From Puniceicoccaceae bacterium (GTDB lineage Bacteria; Verrucomicrobiota; Verrucomicrobiia; Opitutales; Coraliomargaritaceae): DNA of 38,720 nucleotides. Under the pieces are notes generated by a model, which saw only the letters and a program-made list of their open reading frames with translations, had not been told where the DNA came from and did no database searches. The stretch spans positions 1 to 38,720 of the forward strand of contig JAKVCN010000018.1 of NCBI GenBank assembly GCA_022448585.1. The letters run 5' to 3'. Position numbers and translations under genes: made by a program. Position 1 is the first letter of the stretch. Each line of letters starts with the position of its first letter. Of this stretch, positions 9,615-20,615 are shown piece after piece.

Positions 9615-11555
9615 ATGAGTAAAATCATTGGTATAGATTTAGGTACAACAAATTCTTGCATGTCTGTTATGGAAGGTGGAGAACCTGTTGTAATTCCGAA
9701 TTCAGAGGGTGCACGTACAACACCATCTATAGTTGCGTTTGCAAAGAATGGTGAGCGCCTAGTTGGACAAGCCGCTAAGCGGCAAGCTGTTACCAATCCA
9801 AGTAATACAATTTTTTCTGCTAAGCGATTGATTGGCCGCAAGTACACTGAGGTAAAAGAAGAATCTTCGTCATTACCATACAAGGTTGTTAAGGGTAAAA
9901 ACGGTGATGCATATATTGAAGCGAATGTTGATGGTAAGACTGAACAATTCGCTCCAGAGCAAATTGCAGCGATTGTTTTACAAAAGCTGAAAGCTGACGC
10001 AGAGGCTTACTTAGGAGAGAAGGTTACTGACGCAGTAATTACTGTTCCAGCATATTTCAATGATGCACAGCGTCAAGCTACTAAGGATGCTGGAAAGATT
10101 GCTGGACTTGAAGTTAAGCGTATCATTAATGAACCCACAGCAGCTGCACTTGCCTACGGCCTTGATAAAGGCAATGATGAATTAATTGCTGTTTATGATT
10201 TAGGTGGTGGTACATTCGACATTTCGATATTAGAGATCGGCGATGGTGTCTTTGAAGTTAAAGCAACCAACGGTGACACCCACTTAGGGGGTGATAATTG
10301 GGATAGTGCTTTAATTGATTTTCTCATAGATGAGTTTAAGAATGAGCAAAGTATCGACTTAAGTGGCGATAAAATGGCTCTTCAGCGTCTCAAAGAAGAG
10401 GGTGAAAAAGCCAAGATTGCTTTATCCTCCACTCAAAGCACGGACATAAATCTTCCTTTCATTACTGCGGATGCTACTGGGCCAAAGCACTTGAATATTA
10501 CTCTAACCAGAGCTAAATTAGAGCAGATTTGTGATTCACTCTACGAACGTACTAAAGCACCATTTAAGGCATGTCTGAAAGATTCTGGCCATTCAGTCTC
10601 TGAGATAGCTGAATTAGTTCTTGTTGGTGGTATGACTCGTGCCCCCAAAGTAGTTGAGGTCGCTGAAGGTCTTGCCGGAAAAGCACCTCACCAAGGAGTA
10701 AATCCAGATGAAGTTGTTGCCATTGGAGCAGCTATTCAAGGCGGAGTACTTCAAGGTGATGTACGTGACGTTTTATTATTAGATGTCACCCCACTGACCC
10801 TTGCAATTGAAACAGCAGGTGCGGTTGCAACTGCGATGATTGATCGTAATACGACAATACCGACTAAAAAGAGTCAGACCTTTTCTACCTATGCAGACAA
10901 TCAAACAGCTGTAGATATTAAGGTTCTTCAAGGAGAGCGTCCTATGGCAAATGACAATAAGATGTTGGGTACTTTTCGCTTGGATGGTATACCAGCTGCA
11001 GCCCGCGGTGTACCTCAAGTTGAGGTAACTTTTGATATTGATGCCAACGGAATACTGAATGTAAGTGCTAAGGATCAAGGTACTGGTAAGGAACAAAAAA
11101 TTACCATAAGTGGATCATCTGGTTTAGATAGTGAGGAAGTTGAGAAGTTAAAGCGCGAAGCCGAGGAGCACGCGGCGGATGATGCTAAGACAAAAGAAGC
11201 AGTCGAAGCGCGAAATGAATTAGACAATATTATTTATCAATCAGAAAAACAGATAGGTGAATTAGGCGATAAAATCCCATCAGAGAAAAAAGTAGAGTTA
11301 GAAGAAGCTATCGCTGAGGCTAAGCAAGTACTTGAAAACCAAAACGCTGATACTGATTCTCTAAAAGCGCCTGTAACAAAAATTTCACAAATTATGCAAT
11401 CTTTTGCTCAAGATCTCTATGGTCAACCTGAGGCGGAAGCTGCTCCTAGTGCAGACAACTCTGCTGGAGGTACTACTGAACCAAAGCAGGCAGAAGCTGA
11501 AACGGTCGATGCCGATTTCGAGGTCGTTGATGAGGAGAAGAAAGACGATTCATGA
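9615..11555 (+). CDS. dnaK: Chaperone DnaK (Hsp70)
   Basis: ATP-dependent Hsp70 chaperone. The nucleotide-binding domain has the phosphate loops [14 protein letters not shown] and [15 protein letters not shown], the [12 protein letters not shown] motif and [14 protein letters not shown]. The substrate-binding domain follows ([18 protein letters not shown]), then the helical lid and an acidic C-terminus ending [15 protein letters not shown]. At 646 residues it is full length. The ATG at 9615 has no Shine-Dalgarno sequence upstream. Neither dnaJ nor grpE is adjacent; instead groES-groEL follows after 76 nt, an arrangement that may allow co-regulation. Confidence 0.99.
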   Translation: MSKIIGIDLGTTNSCMSVMEGGEPVVIPNSEGARTTPSIVAFAKNGERLVGQAAKRQAVTNPSNTIFSAKRLIGRKYTEVKEESSSLPYKVVKGKNGDAYIEANVDGKTEQFAPEQIAAIVLQKLKADAEAYLGEKVTDAVITVPAYFNDAQRQATKDAGKIAGLEVKRIINEPTAAALAYGLDKGNDELIAVYDLGGGTFDISILEIGDGVFEVKATNGDTHLGGDNWDSALIDFLIDEFKNEQSIDLSGDKMALQRLKEEGEKAKIALSSTQSTDINLPFITADATGPKHLNITLTRAKLEQICDSLYERTKAPFKACLKDSGHSVSEIAELVLVGGMTRAPKVVEVAEGLAGKAPHQGVNPDEVVAIGAAIQGGVLQGDVRDVLLLDVTPLTLAIETAGAVATAMIDRNTTIPTKKSQTFSTYADNQTAVDIKVLQGERPMANDNKMLGTFRLDGIPAAARGVPQVEVTFDIDANGILNVSAKDQGTGKEQKITISGSSGLDSEEVEKLKREAEEHAADDAKTKEAVEARNELDNIIYQSEKQIGELGDKIPSEKKVELEEAIAEAKQVLENQNADTDSLKAPVTKISQIMQSFAQDLYGQPEAEAAPSADNSAGGTTEPKQAEAETVDADFEVVDEEKKDDS

Positions 11556-11562
11556 TTATTTT

Positions 11563-11587
11563 ACGTTTAGGGGCTTTCTCTAAACGT
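11563..11587. promoter_or_regulatory. Perfect 8-bp inverted repeat with 9-nt spacer between dnaK and groES
   Basis: ACGTTTAG - 9 nt - CTAAACGT begins 8 nt after the dnaK stop. No T-run follows, so it is a poor intrinsic terminator. The N9 spacing matches that of the CIRCE operator although the arm sequence does not; it could also be an mRNA processing or stabilising hairpin. Confidence 0.45.
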
Positions 11588-11631
11588 TTAAACTTACAAA
11601 CTACAATTATTCATTAATAAACATATAAGCT

Positions 11632-13585
<1,954 letters not shown>

Positions 13586-13621
13586 TTATACAGCTAGTCT
13601 TCATTAAGCTTATTAATTATC

Positions 13622-13651
13622 AAAAGCTCCCCTGTAATGGGGAGCTTTTTT
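13622..13651 (+). terminator. Intrinsic terminator of the groESL operon
   Basis: AAAAGCTCCCC and GGGGAGCTTTT form a perfect 11-bp stem with a 6-nt loop, followed by a T-run to 13651. It lies 36 nt after the groEL stop. Confidence 0.93.
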
Positions 13652-13702
13652 ATGCATAAGGCAGCTTTAATTTGAATTGCAAAAGCAAGGTTAGCACGCA
13701 AA

Positions 13703-13898
13703 GTTTAGTTAACTCTGCGGTGTTCGAGCCATTTCGGAGTTCTGTCCTTTACTCTTTTAAAATCGGGAGCTTGAACCTTGTTAGTGACTGTCCTGCCGTC
13801 AACCGGAAGACAAAAACTAACTAGAGAGCACCCACCTTGGAAAACAAAGGCCAAGGACTCCCCCTATACGGCACAGGCGGGGTTACTTTTCAGTAAAC
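13703..13898 (+). ncRNA. ssrS: Probable 6S RNA (RNA polymerase-binding RNA)
   Basis: The stretch folds like 6S RNA. A closing stem joins AACUCUGC (13711-13718) to GCGGGGUU (13877-13884), extended outward by GUUUA/UAAAC. A terminal stem pairs GUUAGU...UGUC (13780-13792) with GACA...ACUAAC (13809-13821). The 3' side of the central region carries a small hairpin CCUUGG/CCAAGG (13835-13840, 13851-13856), as in the 3' bubble of E. coli 6S, whose 5' bubble segment UGUUCG also has a counterpart at 13721. At about 196 nt the length fits. Identification rests on hand folding, not on a covariance model, and the exact ends are approximate. A hairpin UAAACAGC/GCUGUUUA (13894-13901, 13927-13934) just beyond could end or process the precursor. 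Confidence 0.68.
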
Positions 13899-13948
13899 AG
13901 CGCTGAACTTTAATTACAGTAATAGAGCTGTTTATTTACTACATCCCT

Positions 13949-14083
13949 AATAATAATAACAAGCAGGCTATAGGTAGTTTGTATCTATGTTTATTTACAG
14001 TCTACATGCGCTGACTATACTTCTTACCAAGAACATTCTCATAATCTACTCGTTTGTGACCTTGCTGTTATTATTATTTTTTT
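13949..14083 (+). ncRNA. Unidentified structured RNA candidate with terminal stem and T-run
   Basis: AATAATAATAACA+AGCAGG (13949-13967) pairs with CCTTGCTGTTATTATTATT (14060-14078) over about 18 bp with one bulged A. A run of seven T ends at 14083, so on the plus strand the closing stem is placed like a terminator. The 92-nt interior holds small hairpins, the clearest being TTCTT-ACC-AAGAA, plus AGTC/GACT. No open reading frame of note exists in it. I do not recognise the family; it could be a small RNA, an elaborate terminator for the upstream 6S transcript, or a remnant of a short inverted-repeat element. Together with the 6S candidate it accounts for most of the 0.6-kb gene-free interval between groEL and proC; the remaining 14084-14186 shows nothing I can identify. 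Confidence 0.4.
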
Positions 14084-14186
14084 GATTGAAAATTAGTGTA
14101 GTAACAAACGTAATTTCACCAGCTATTAATATCCACTACACTGGATTTAAATATCGATCATTGTTAGTGGAATGTAAAAGGGGAGT

Positions 14187-15002
14187 CTAATTATCCGCTA
14201 GTTCGATGGATCGTTTTTTAGCTGCAGTGATTGCTTGTTCGATTAAGTTGCGAAAATTAGAATTACTAAGTACTTCTAGGGCAGCGGCGGTTGTTCCTGC
14301 TGGTGATGTAACAGCCTCACGTAATTGTTCAGGACTTTCTTTACTCGAAGTGAGGAGCATACTTGCTCCTAATAAGGTATCAATGGTTAATGCCGACGCG
14401 AGCTCTTTATCGAGTCCATTATTGATTGCAGCTTCAATTAGCGCCGCAGCAAATTCAAATAAGTAAGCTGGGCCGCTTCCACTGAGTGCAGTAACTGCAT
14501 CTAGGTCTGTTTCATTTACTTTGTGGAAGTTGCCAAGTGATCCGAGTATATTGTCGACTATCTTTTGATCTTTAATGGATAGTTTGCTCCATGAGGAATA
14601 TGCAGTGACGCCAGCACCAATTTGGCCTGGCATGTTCGGCATGGTTCGTAGAATATTGCGAGCTAATTTGAATTTTTCGTTTATTTTACTTAATGGAATA
14701 CCCGCTAAAATAGAGAGTACAAGCTTACCATTTGCTACATCAGCAACACTCTTTTTGATCTGATTGAATTGCTGCGGTTTGCATGCTAAAACAATCGTTT
14801 CTGATGAGTGAATCTCATCTGTAATATCGTCAAGATATTTGATTTTCGTTTCCTCTGCTAATCGTGCTCCGGTACTGTCTTCGCCACAAGTACAGGCGAT
14901 TTCAATTGGCTTGTAATGATTCTTTTCTATTAGTCCTTTGATAATAGCCGATGCCATTCGTCCAGCACCAATAAAAACTATCTTTGTATCTTTCTTAATC
15001 AT
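14187..15002 (-). CDS. proC: Pyrroline-5-carboxylate reductase
   Basis: Final step of proline synthesis, reducing pyrroline-5-carboxylate with NAD(P)H. The N-terminal Rossmann motif is VFIGAGRMASAIIKGL; the family signature is split over the C-terminal domain: ALSGSGPAYLFEFAAALIEA and REAVTSPAGTTAAALEVL. The length of 271 residues is normal. It lies 29 nt downstream of the receiver-kinase gene on the same strand and is the last gene of that run. Its 3' end faces the RNA-containing interval after groEL. Confidence 0.97.
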   Translation of the reverse strand: MIKKDTKIVFIGAGRMASAIIKGLIEKNHYKPIEIACTCGEDSTGARLAEETKIKYLDDITDEIHSSETIVLACKPQQFNQIKKSVADVANGKLVLSILAGIPLSKINEKFKLARNILRTMPNMPGQIGAGVTAYSSWSKLSIKDQKIVDNILGSLGNFHKVNETDLDAVTALSGSGPAYLFEFAAALIEAAINNGLDKELASALTIDTLLGASMLLTSSKESPEQLREAVTSPAGTTAAALEVLSNSNFRNLIEQAITAAKKRSIELADN

Positions 15003-15031
15003 GAGTTTAGGTTTTTGATTTACCGTGTGTT

Positions 15032-16144
15032 TTATATTGGATGAGTTAGTATCGCAGATACACCGCCACTTTTATTTTCGACTATACGAACGTCACCACC
15101 TAAATTTCTAATTGTATGTCGAGCTATAGTTAGTCCCATTCCACGACCAACAGCAGTTTTTGTTGTTACAAATGGCTCAAATATTTCTTCAGTGATTTCC
15201 GAATCTATACCGTTACCGAAATCTGTGACGGTAATTTCAATATTGGAATTAGATCCATCTGCTGTTTTGGCGATATCTAGTTGTATTCTACGGTTTTTGT
15301 CTTCCATGTTATCTATGTAGCTTTCATAAGCATTAGAGAGTAATTTACATAGTATAAGTTCGAAAATTTCTGCATTAGTAGTAATCTGTTCGTCCCTCTT
15401 CAAATCGGTGCAGACTGTAATATTTGCTACACATTGGTGTTCGTGGCTAAAGCGAGCAATGGTACTTTCGACAAGAGCTTTTATCGATATTTCTTCCAGT
15501 TCGAAGGTCTCCTTACTGGCAATGGAGGACAACTGACGAATAATCTCTACCATGCGAGAAACTGCATGATCCATTGACCCTAGGCACCTTTCTATCATCT
15601 TTTGATTCTTAGAGCTATTTTTAATTAGGTCAAGATAGCCGACGACTACTCCAAGCAAGTTATTTAAGTTATGCGCAATTCCTTGGGTGATTGAGCCAAC
15701 TGCTGCTGTTTTTCGAGCATCTCCTAGTCTTTTTTGAAGTACTATATTATCTCGATAAATTGATTGTAAGCGTAATTGAGTATTAACACGCGCAAGAGTT
15801 TCTTCCAAATCAATAGGTTTAGTAATATAATCTACCGCACCTGCTTCAAGCCCTTCAATTTTTTGCTGCTTTGCTACGCGCGCAGTAATGAAAATAATAG
15901 GAATTGCCTTATTCTTAGGGTCTGCCTTTATTCGCCGGCATGTTTCGATGCCGTCCATCTCAGGCATCATTATGTCAAGTAGAACAATATCTGGATGAAA
16001 AGAAGCAACTTTTTCTAAGCATTCACGACCATTGAATGCAACCGATACATCCATAGACTCTCGCCGAAGTTTGCTTTGCAACAACTTCACGTTGATTGGT
16101 TGATCATCAACGACTAAAATCTTAGGTTTTTTTTGTGTACTCAA
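15032..16144 (-). CDS. Receiver domain-histidine kinase (response regulator fused ahead of kinase)
   Basis: Cytoplasmic two-component protein of 370 residues without membrane segments. Residues 7-122 form a receiver domain: acidic pocket VVDD (13-14), phosphoacceptor D57 (VLLDIMMPEMDG), T87 and K109 (YITKPID). A linker leads to a dimerisation helix with the H-box GSITQGIAHNLNNLLG (H158). The C-terminal ATPase domain has the N-box (LCKLLSNAYESYIDN), VTDFGNGID and GRGMGLTIARHTIRNLGG. The receiver precedes the kinase and there is no sensor domain, so the input is probably another kinase or a phosphorelay; the output partner is not in this window. It is upstream of proC, with a 109-nt gap from the RDD gene. 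Confidence 0.92.
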   Translation of the reverse strand: MSTQKKPKILVVDDQPINVKLLQSKLRRESMDVSVAFNGRECLEKVASFHPDIVLLDIMMPEMDGIETCRRIKADPKNKAIPIIFITARVAKQQKIEGLEAGAVDYITKPIDLEETLARVNTQLRLQSIYRDNIVLQKRLGDARKTAAVGSITQGIAHNLNNLLGVVVGYLDLIKNSSKNQKMIERCLGSMDHAVSRMVEIIRQLSSIASKETFELEEISIKALVESTIARFSHEHQCVANITVCTDLKRDEQITTNAEIFELILCKLLSNAYESYIDNMEDKNRRIQLDIAKTADGSNSNIEITVTDFGNGIDSEITEEIFEPFVTTKTAVGRGMGLTIARHTIRNLGGDVRIVENKSGGVSAILTHPI

Positions 16145-16253
16145 AGTAATGTTTTCTGCGAGACGTTTTAGGTATTATTTTAAAAAATGTACGATTGAAT
16201 TAGAGCCTCAACAATCTGTAAATTAAAACTGTAATTGTAAAAAGTTGCACATT

Positions 16254-16904
16254 TTAGACATAATTTATGTCCACTCTTGTTAGCATTTTTTCGTCTATAA
16301 CTATGGTTCTAGACAATAAATCATGACCCATTTGTCTGCGTTTGTTAAATAGGAGTGCGCTCAATGTAGCGATGAAGCCAAGCGGTGGAATAAAAAAGAA
16401 TACTGCTGTCTTAAAGCCGCCTCGTATGACTCCAGTTACAAATGGTGGAGGGCTCAGTGTGATTGTACTTACAGTTCGCAAGCGACACGCCTTTTTACCT
16501 AATGTGACTGCAAATAAGGCTTCGCTTAAAGAAAAATACAGCCAAAAAGTAAGCAAATGAAGTTCATTAGCAAAATTTAGTGCGATGCTTAAATTATGAT
16601 TGGGTTTCGGTAGCGCTATTTCACTTCTTTCACTTGAACTGACCCAATTAGTTAATCTTTCACCCCAGAGTATGAATTCATGGTATGTTCCTGGGTGGGT
16701 TTGTGGTAATACTATCTTCCAAATTATTATTGCAGCAACCGCACTAACTAGAACGATATCAAGTAGGAAAGCGAGAGCACGAATACCGATTCTTGCTGGT
16801 GGCAGTGAGCCCTCGTCATTGAATACTAAATCCAATGCATTTTTACTATCACTTTTAAGTACATCTGAATCTGATGCTTTATTTTTTTGCATTGGATTAC
16901 TCAT
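16254..16904 (-). CDS. RDD-family membrane protein
   Basis: 216-residue membrane protein. The RDD core is visible as [26 protein letters not shown] (Arg and Asp in the first helix), a second membrane segment ([29 protein letters not shown]) with the GKK...R motif, and a third ([23 protein letters not shown]) followed by [20 protein letters not shown] proteins are putative transporters or accessory membrane proteins, and the substrate is unknown. The start ATG overlaps the folD stop in ATGA, which indicates translational coupling to folD. Confidence 0.88.
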   Translation of the reverse strand: MSNPMQKNKASDSDVLKSDSKNALDLVFNDEGSLPPARIGIRALAFLLDIVLVSAVAAIIIWKIVLPQTHPGTYHEFILWGERLTNWVSSSERSEIALPKPNHNLSIALNFANELHLLTFWLYFSLSEALFAVTLGKKACRLRTVSTITLSPPPFVTGVIRGGFKTAVFFFIPPLGFIATLSALLFNKRRQMGHDLLSRTIVIDEKMLTRVDINYV

Positions 16905-17776
16905 GTGGAATGGACTTCTTTATATGCTCGAATCGTATTGTGCATAAGCATGGCGACTGTCATGGGACCAACGCCACCTGGCACTGGCGTAATTAGTGAA
17001 GCCTTTTTACTAACTAGCGCGAAATCGACATCACCAACTAATCGATAACCGCGAGAGCGACTTGAGTCTTTTACTCGATTAATGCCAACATCAATCACAG
17101 CCACACCTTCTTTGACCATATCAGCAGTGACGAAATTTGCTCTTCCGATAGCTGCTATTAGAATGTCTGCCTTTCGCGTAATATTTTCCAGATTAGTGGT
17201 ACGAGAATGACAAATTGTTACGGTAGCATTGCCTGAAACTGCTTTACGAAGCATGAGCAAAGCTATTGGTTTTCCTACTATGAGGCTACGCCCAAGTACA
17301 ACTACATGTTTACCCTCTGTGCTTATATTACTGCGTTGAATTAATTCAATAATTCCTGCGGGCGTACATGCTACAAATCCCTTAGGACTCTCTTGGCATA
17401 ATCTTCCAATATTAATAGTGTTAAACCCGTCTACGTCTTTATAAGGTACAACTCGATTGAAGGTTTCTGTTTCATCAATATGCTTAGGCAAGGGTGCTTG
17501 AATGAGTATCCCATTTACTGAGGGGTCACAATTTAAGATATCGATTTGCTCAAAAAGTGCTGCCTTGTTGACGTCTTCAGGGAGTATAAAAAGTCGACTT
17601 TCAATGCCAATTTGCTCGGCTGTTTTTTGTTTTTTGCGCACATATGAAACCGAAGCAGGGTCTTCACCAACTCGAATAAATGCGACGACAGGTTTGCCAT
17701 TTTTGAGCTTACTAACCTCGTTGGTAAGTTCTTCAATTATAACTTTTGCTATAGCGTTACCGTCGATGAGTTTCAT
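16901..17776 (-). CDS. folD: Bifunctional methylenetetrahydrofolate dehydrogenase/cyclohydrolase FolD
   Basis: Interconverts 5,10-methylene- and 10-formyl-tetrahydrofolate using NADP. The catalytic lysine motif [15 protein letters not shown], the [12 protein letters not shown] segment, the nucleotide-binding [17 protein letters not shown] and the C-terminal signature [18 protein letters not shown] are all present. Its 291 residues are typical. It sits 13 nt behind the SH3-like exported-protein gene and overlaps the RDD gene by 4 nt, so it is internal to a minus-strand operon. Confidence 0.97.
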   Translation of the reverse strand: MKLIDGNAIAKVIIEELTNEVSKLKNGKPVVAFIRVGEDPASVSYVRKKQKTAEQIGIESRLFILPEDVNKAALFEQIDILNCDPSVNGILIQAPLPKHIDETETFNRVVPYKDVDGFNTINIGRLCQESPKGFVACTPAGIIELIQRSNISTEGKHVVVLGRSLIVGKPIALLMLRKAVSGNATVTICHSRTTNLENITRKADILIAAIGRANFVTADMVKEGVAVIDVGINRVKDSSRSRGYRLVGDVDFALVSKKASLITPVPGGVGPMTVAMLMHNTIRAYKEVHST

Positions 17777-17789
17777 TGATAAAAATAAG

Positions 17790-18626
17790 TTATTTTGCTA
17801 GTCTAAGGCTGCGCGCTTGAATAACAAGCTCTGTACTGCCGGGTACTAAAGGACGGACTTCTCCAGTTATGGTTACTTGTTGGTCTAAGTAGGGACGAAG
17901 GTCACTGAAAAAAAGGCTAGACATATCAATATATGCAATCCGTCCATTTGCTGCACGCAAGCGTAGAGGATAGCGCGGACCGTAGTTGCGCAGACGTCTT
18001 ACAAGAGTACCGCTTAACGTGCGAGTTAGTGTTTTATTTGCCCACTTAGGTCGGTTAGGAGATTGGCGTATTGAGGGTTTTTTTGAGGTATCAACTATGA
18101 TTTCGCTAACTGCAACTTGATCATCCTGTGGTAATAGATATGTACTATCTAAAAAGTTTGATGCGGTATCATCTAAGCTTTCTAACCCTAGTTGTGGCAC
18201 TTCAGTAAAATAAGCCGTAGTCTTTTTTTCGATTTCTACTAATGTCCAATTTTCATCAATTGAATCTAATAAAGTGTATTGGTCGTTCTTTTGAGCCATA
18301 GCTATTATTATAGCGCTATCCATTGGTTTCTCTCTTATTGTTATACCCTGAGTCGCTGAGTCTTGCTGTAAAAATGAGTTTTTTGCAACGTATCCTTGTA
18401 TTATAATTGGATAATTTGTCTGCTTCCAAATGCTTGCAGTTAGAGGTTCACTAGATATCGAAGAAGCACTTAGTATTGCATCATTAGTGGGATCAACTCG
18501 TGCAATGATGGCTGCATTGTTGGCAGGCTTTGCTAGTAATAAAATTTTTTGAGCTACGGATTTATTAAACAGTAAAAAGGATGAACAAGCAATTAAACTG
18601 TACTGAAAGAGTGAGTGCATTTTCAT
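17790..18626 (-). CDS. Exported SH3-like domain protein of unknown function
   Basis: 278 residues with a probable signal peptide ([26 protein letters not shown]). A first part (about 50-130) looks like bacterial SH3 repeats: [11 protein letters not shown] and [27 protein letters not shown] followed by NWTLVEI. The C-terminal part (from [21 protein letters not shown]) resembles an OB-like beta barrel ([29 protein letters not shown]). Together these suggest a periplasmic binding protein, perhaps for cell wall; that is inference. It is flanked by rluB (31 nt upstream) and folD (13 nt downstream) on the same strand. Confidence 0.75.
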   Translation of the reverse strand: MKMHSLFQYSLIACSSFLLFNKSVAQKILLLAKPANNAAIIARVDPTNDAILSASSISSEPLTASIWKQTNYPIIIQGYVAKNSFLQQDSATQGITIREKPMDSAIIIAMAQKNDQYTLLDSIDENWTLVEIEKKTTAYFTEVPQLGLESLDDTASNFLDSTYLLPQDDQVAVSEIIVDTSKKPSIRQSPNRPKWANKTLTRTLSGTLVRRLRNYGPRYPLRLRAANGRIAYIDMSSLFFSDLRPYLDQQVTITGEVRPLVPGSTELVIQARSLRLAK

Positions 18627-18657
18627 ATTTTAGTAGAGAGTAAATAAGTGACGATTT

Positions 18658-19389
18658 CTAGGTGAAGAGCAGATCGATTTCTTTTTTACCCAGAATCTTA
18701 ATTCCTCCCTTTGGAATATTCTTTAAAATTATACCACCGATTTGAACACGTACTAATTTTTTAACGTAATAGCGGTTTGCTTCAAAAAGCCGTCGGATTT
18801 CGCGCTTTTTTCCGTGGTGCAGGTGAACTTCAAGTCGCCGAGCACTTCCTTCTCCTAGCGTTGGCACTGGAATTACTTTTTCGGCTTTGAGAAAATCGCC
18901 TTCATAATCGACTCCTTTTAGAAGCTTTTGAATGTCGGATTTATCAAAATCGCGATTTAATACTACTCGATAGCGCTTGGTAATACAGGTACTCGGATGG
19001 CTAACACGGTGTGCAAGCTCTCCATTATTTGTTATAACTAACAACCCCTCACTGTCTTTATCTAGTCGGCCTGCACAAAACATTCTTTGACGCTGCAAAT
19101 CAGCTGGAAGTAGATCGAAAACGGTACGATCGGCAAATGGATCTGAATTTGTACAGAGGTATCCTTTCGGCTTATTCATGACCAATGTAACTACTCGCTC
19201 TTTTTTAACTCGAATTGGTTTATTGTTCACAAAAATATCCGCACTAGGGCAGGCTTTTTCTCCGAGTTCTGAGACTTTACCATTAACTCGAACACAACCG
19301 TCGCTAATTAGTCGCTCTGCTTCTCGCCTCGAGCAATAACCAGATTTAGCGATAAGCTTTTGGATACGTTGGTGCTCTAAATTCGACAT
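18658..19389 (-). CDS. RsuA/RluB-family pseudouridine synthase
   Basis: Isomerises a uridine in ribosomal RNA. The N-terminal S4 RNA-binding domain (RIQKLIAKSGYCSRREAERLISDGCVRVNG) is followed by the catalytic domain with the signature AGRLDKDSEGLLVITNNGELAHRVSHP, which holds the catalytic Asp. The C-terminal HLHHGKKREIRRLFEA motif also belongs to the family. With 243 residues it is closest in layout to RluB, but RsuA and RluE/F share these motifs, so the target base is not certain. It is the first gene of the minus-strand run and is divergent from fabG. Confidence 0.93.
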   Translation of the reverse strand: MSNLEHQRIQKLIAKSGYCSRREAERLISDGCVRVNGKVSELGEKACPSADIFVNNKPIRVKKERVVTLVMNKPKGYLCTNSDPFADRTVFDLLPADLQRQRMFCAGRLDKDSEGLLVITNNGELAHRVSHPSTCITKRYRVVLNRDFDKSDIQKLLKGVDYEGDFLKAEKVIPVPTLGEGSARRLEVHLHHGKKREIRRLFEANRYYVKKLVRVQIGGIILKNIPKGGIKILGKKEIDLLFT

Positions 19390-19459
19390 TCGTTCACTTC
19401 AGCTCATATATGTAGGTAGTGTCAATATTGCTTGAATCTTATATTCATGCTTGCGAACT

Positions 19460-19474
19460 TTAGATTTAATCTAA
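19460..19474. promoter_or_regulatory. 7-bp dyad in the rluB/fabG divergent region
   Basis: TTAGATT-T-AATCTAA is a 7-bp inverted repeat with a 1-nt centre, 45 nt ahead of the fabG start. Its size and position suit a repressor site controlling fatty acid genes or the divergent operon, but no regulator is known here. Confidence 0.3.
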
Positions 19475-19518
19475 GAATTTTACCATTATTAATTTCTTAT
19501 CCATAGGCTATTATTTGT

Positions 19519-20267
<749 letters not shown>

Positions 20268-20297
20268 CTCAGAATATAACAATTAACCTAATAAATT

Positions 20298-20549
20298 ATG
20301 GCCGATCAAACTATTGAACAACGCGTAAGTACAATTATCGTAGATCAACTCAACGTCAACGAGGAGCAGGTAACTGCAGACGCATCATTTCTCGATGATC
20401 TTGGTGCTGATTCACTCGATCTAGTCGAGTTAATAATGGCATTTGAAGAAGAGTTTAAAGATGAAATTGATGGAGAAATTCCAGAGACTGATGCAGAAAA
20501 ACTTCTAACTGTCGGTGATGTGATTAAATATATCACTGAAAAAACTTAA
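20298..20549 (+). CDS. acpP: Acyl carrier protein
   Basis: Carrier of growing acyl chains in type II fatty acid synthesis. The 83-residue acidic protein has the phosphopantetheine site [19 protein letters not shown] with attachment Ser39, and a C-terminal helix [12 protein letters not shown]. The ATG at 20298 follows a CTAATAAATT leader without a Shine-Dalgarno site. It lies between fabG and fabF in the usual order. Confidence 0.98.
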   Translation: MADQTIEQRVSTIIVDQLNVNEEQVTADASFLDDLGADSLDLVELIMAFEEEFKDEIDGEIPETDAEKLLTVGDVIKYITEKT

Positions 20550-20615
20550 TTATACTTCGTATTGATATTATCACAACCAAGTCGCTCCAGTTTGGCTTAG
20601 TTTTTGTTACTCCAT

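Noticed and set aside
10779-11096. Antisense open frame within dnaK (and similar ones within groEL, clpX and mfd)
   Set aside because: They lie inside strongly conserved genes on the other strand, have no family resemblance, and arise from codon composition.
13719-13731. GTTCGAGCC resembling a tRNA T-loop
   Set aside because: No acceptor, D or anticodon arms surround it; the segment fits the 6S 5' central region instead.
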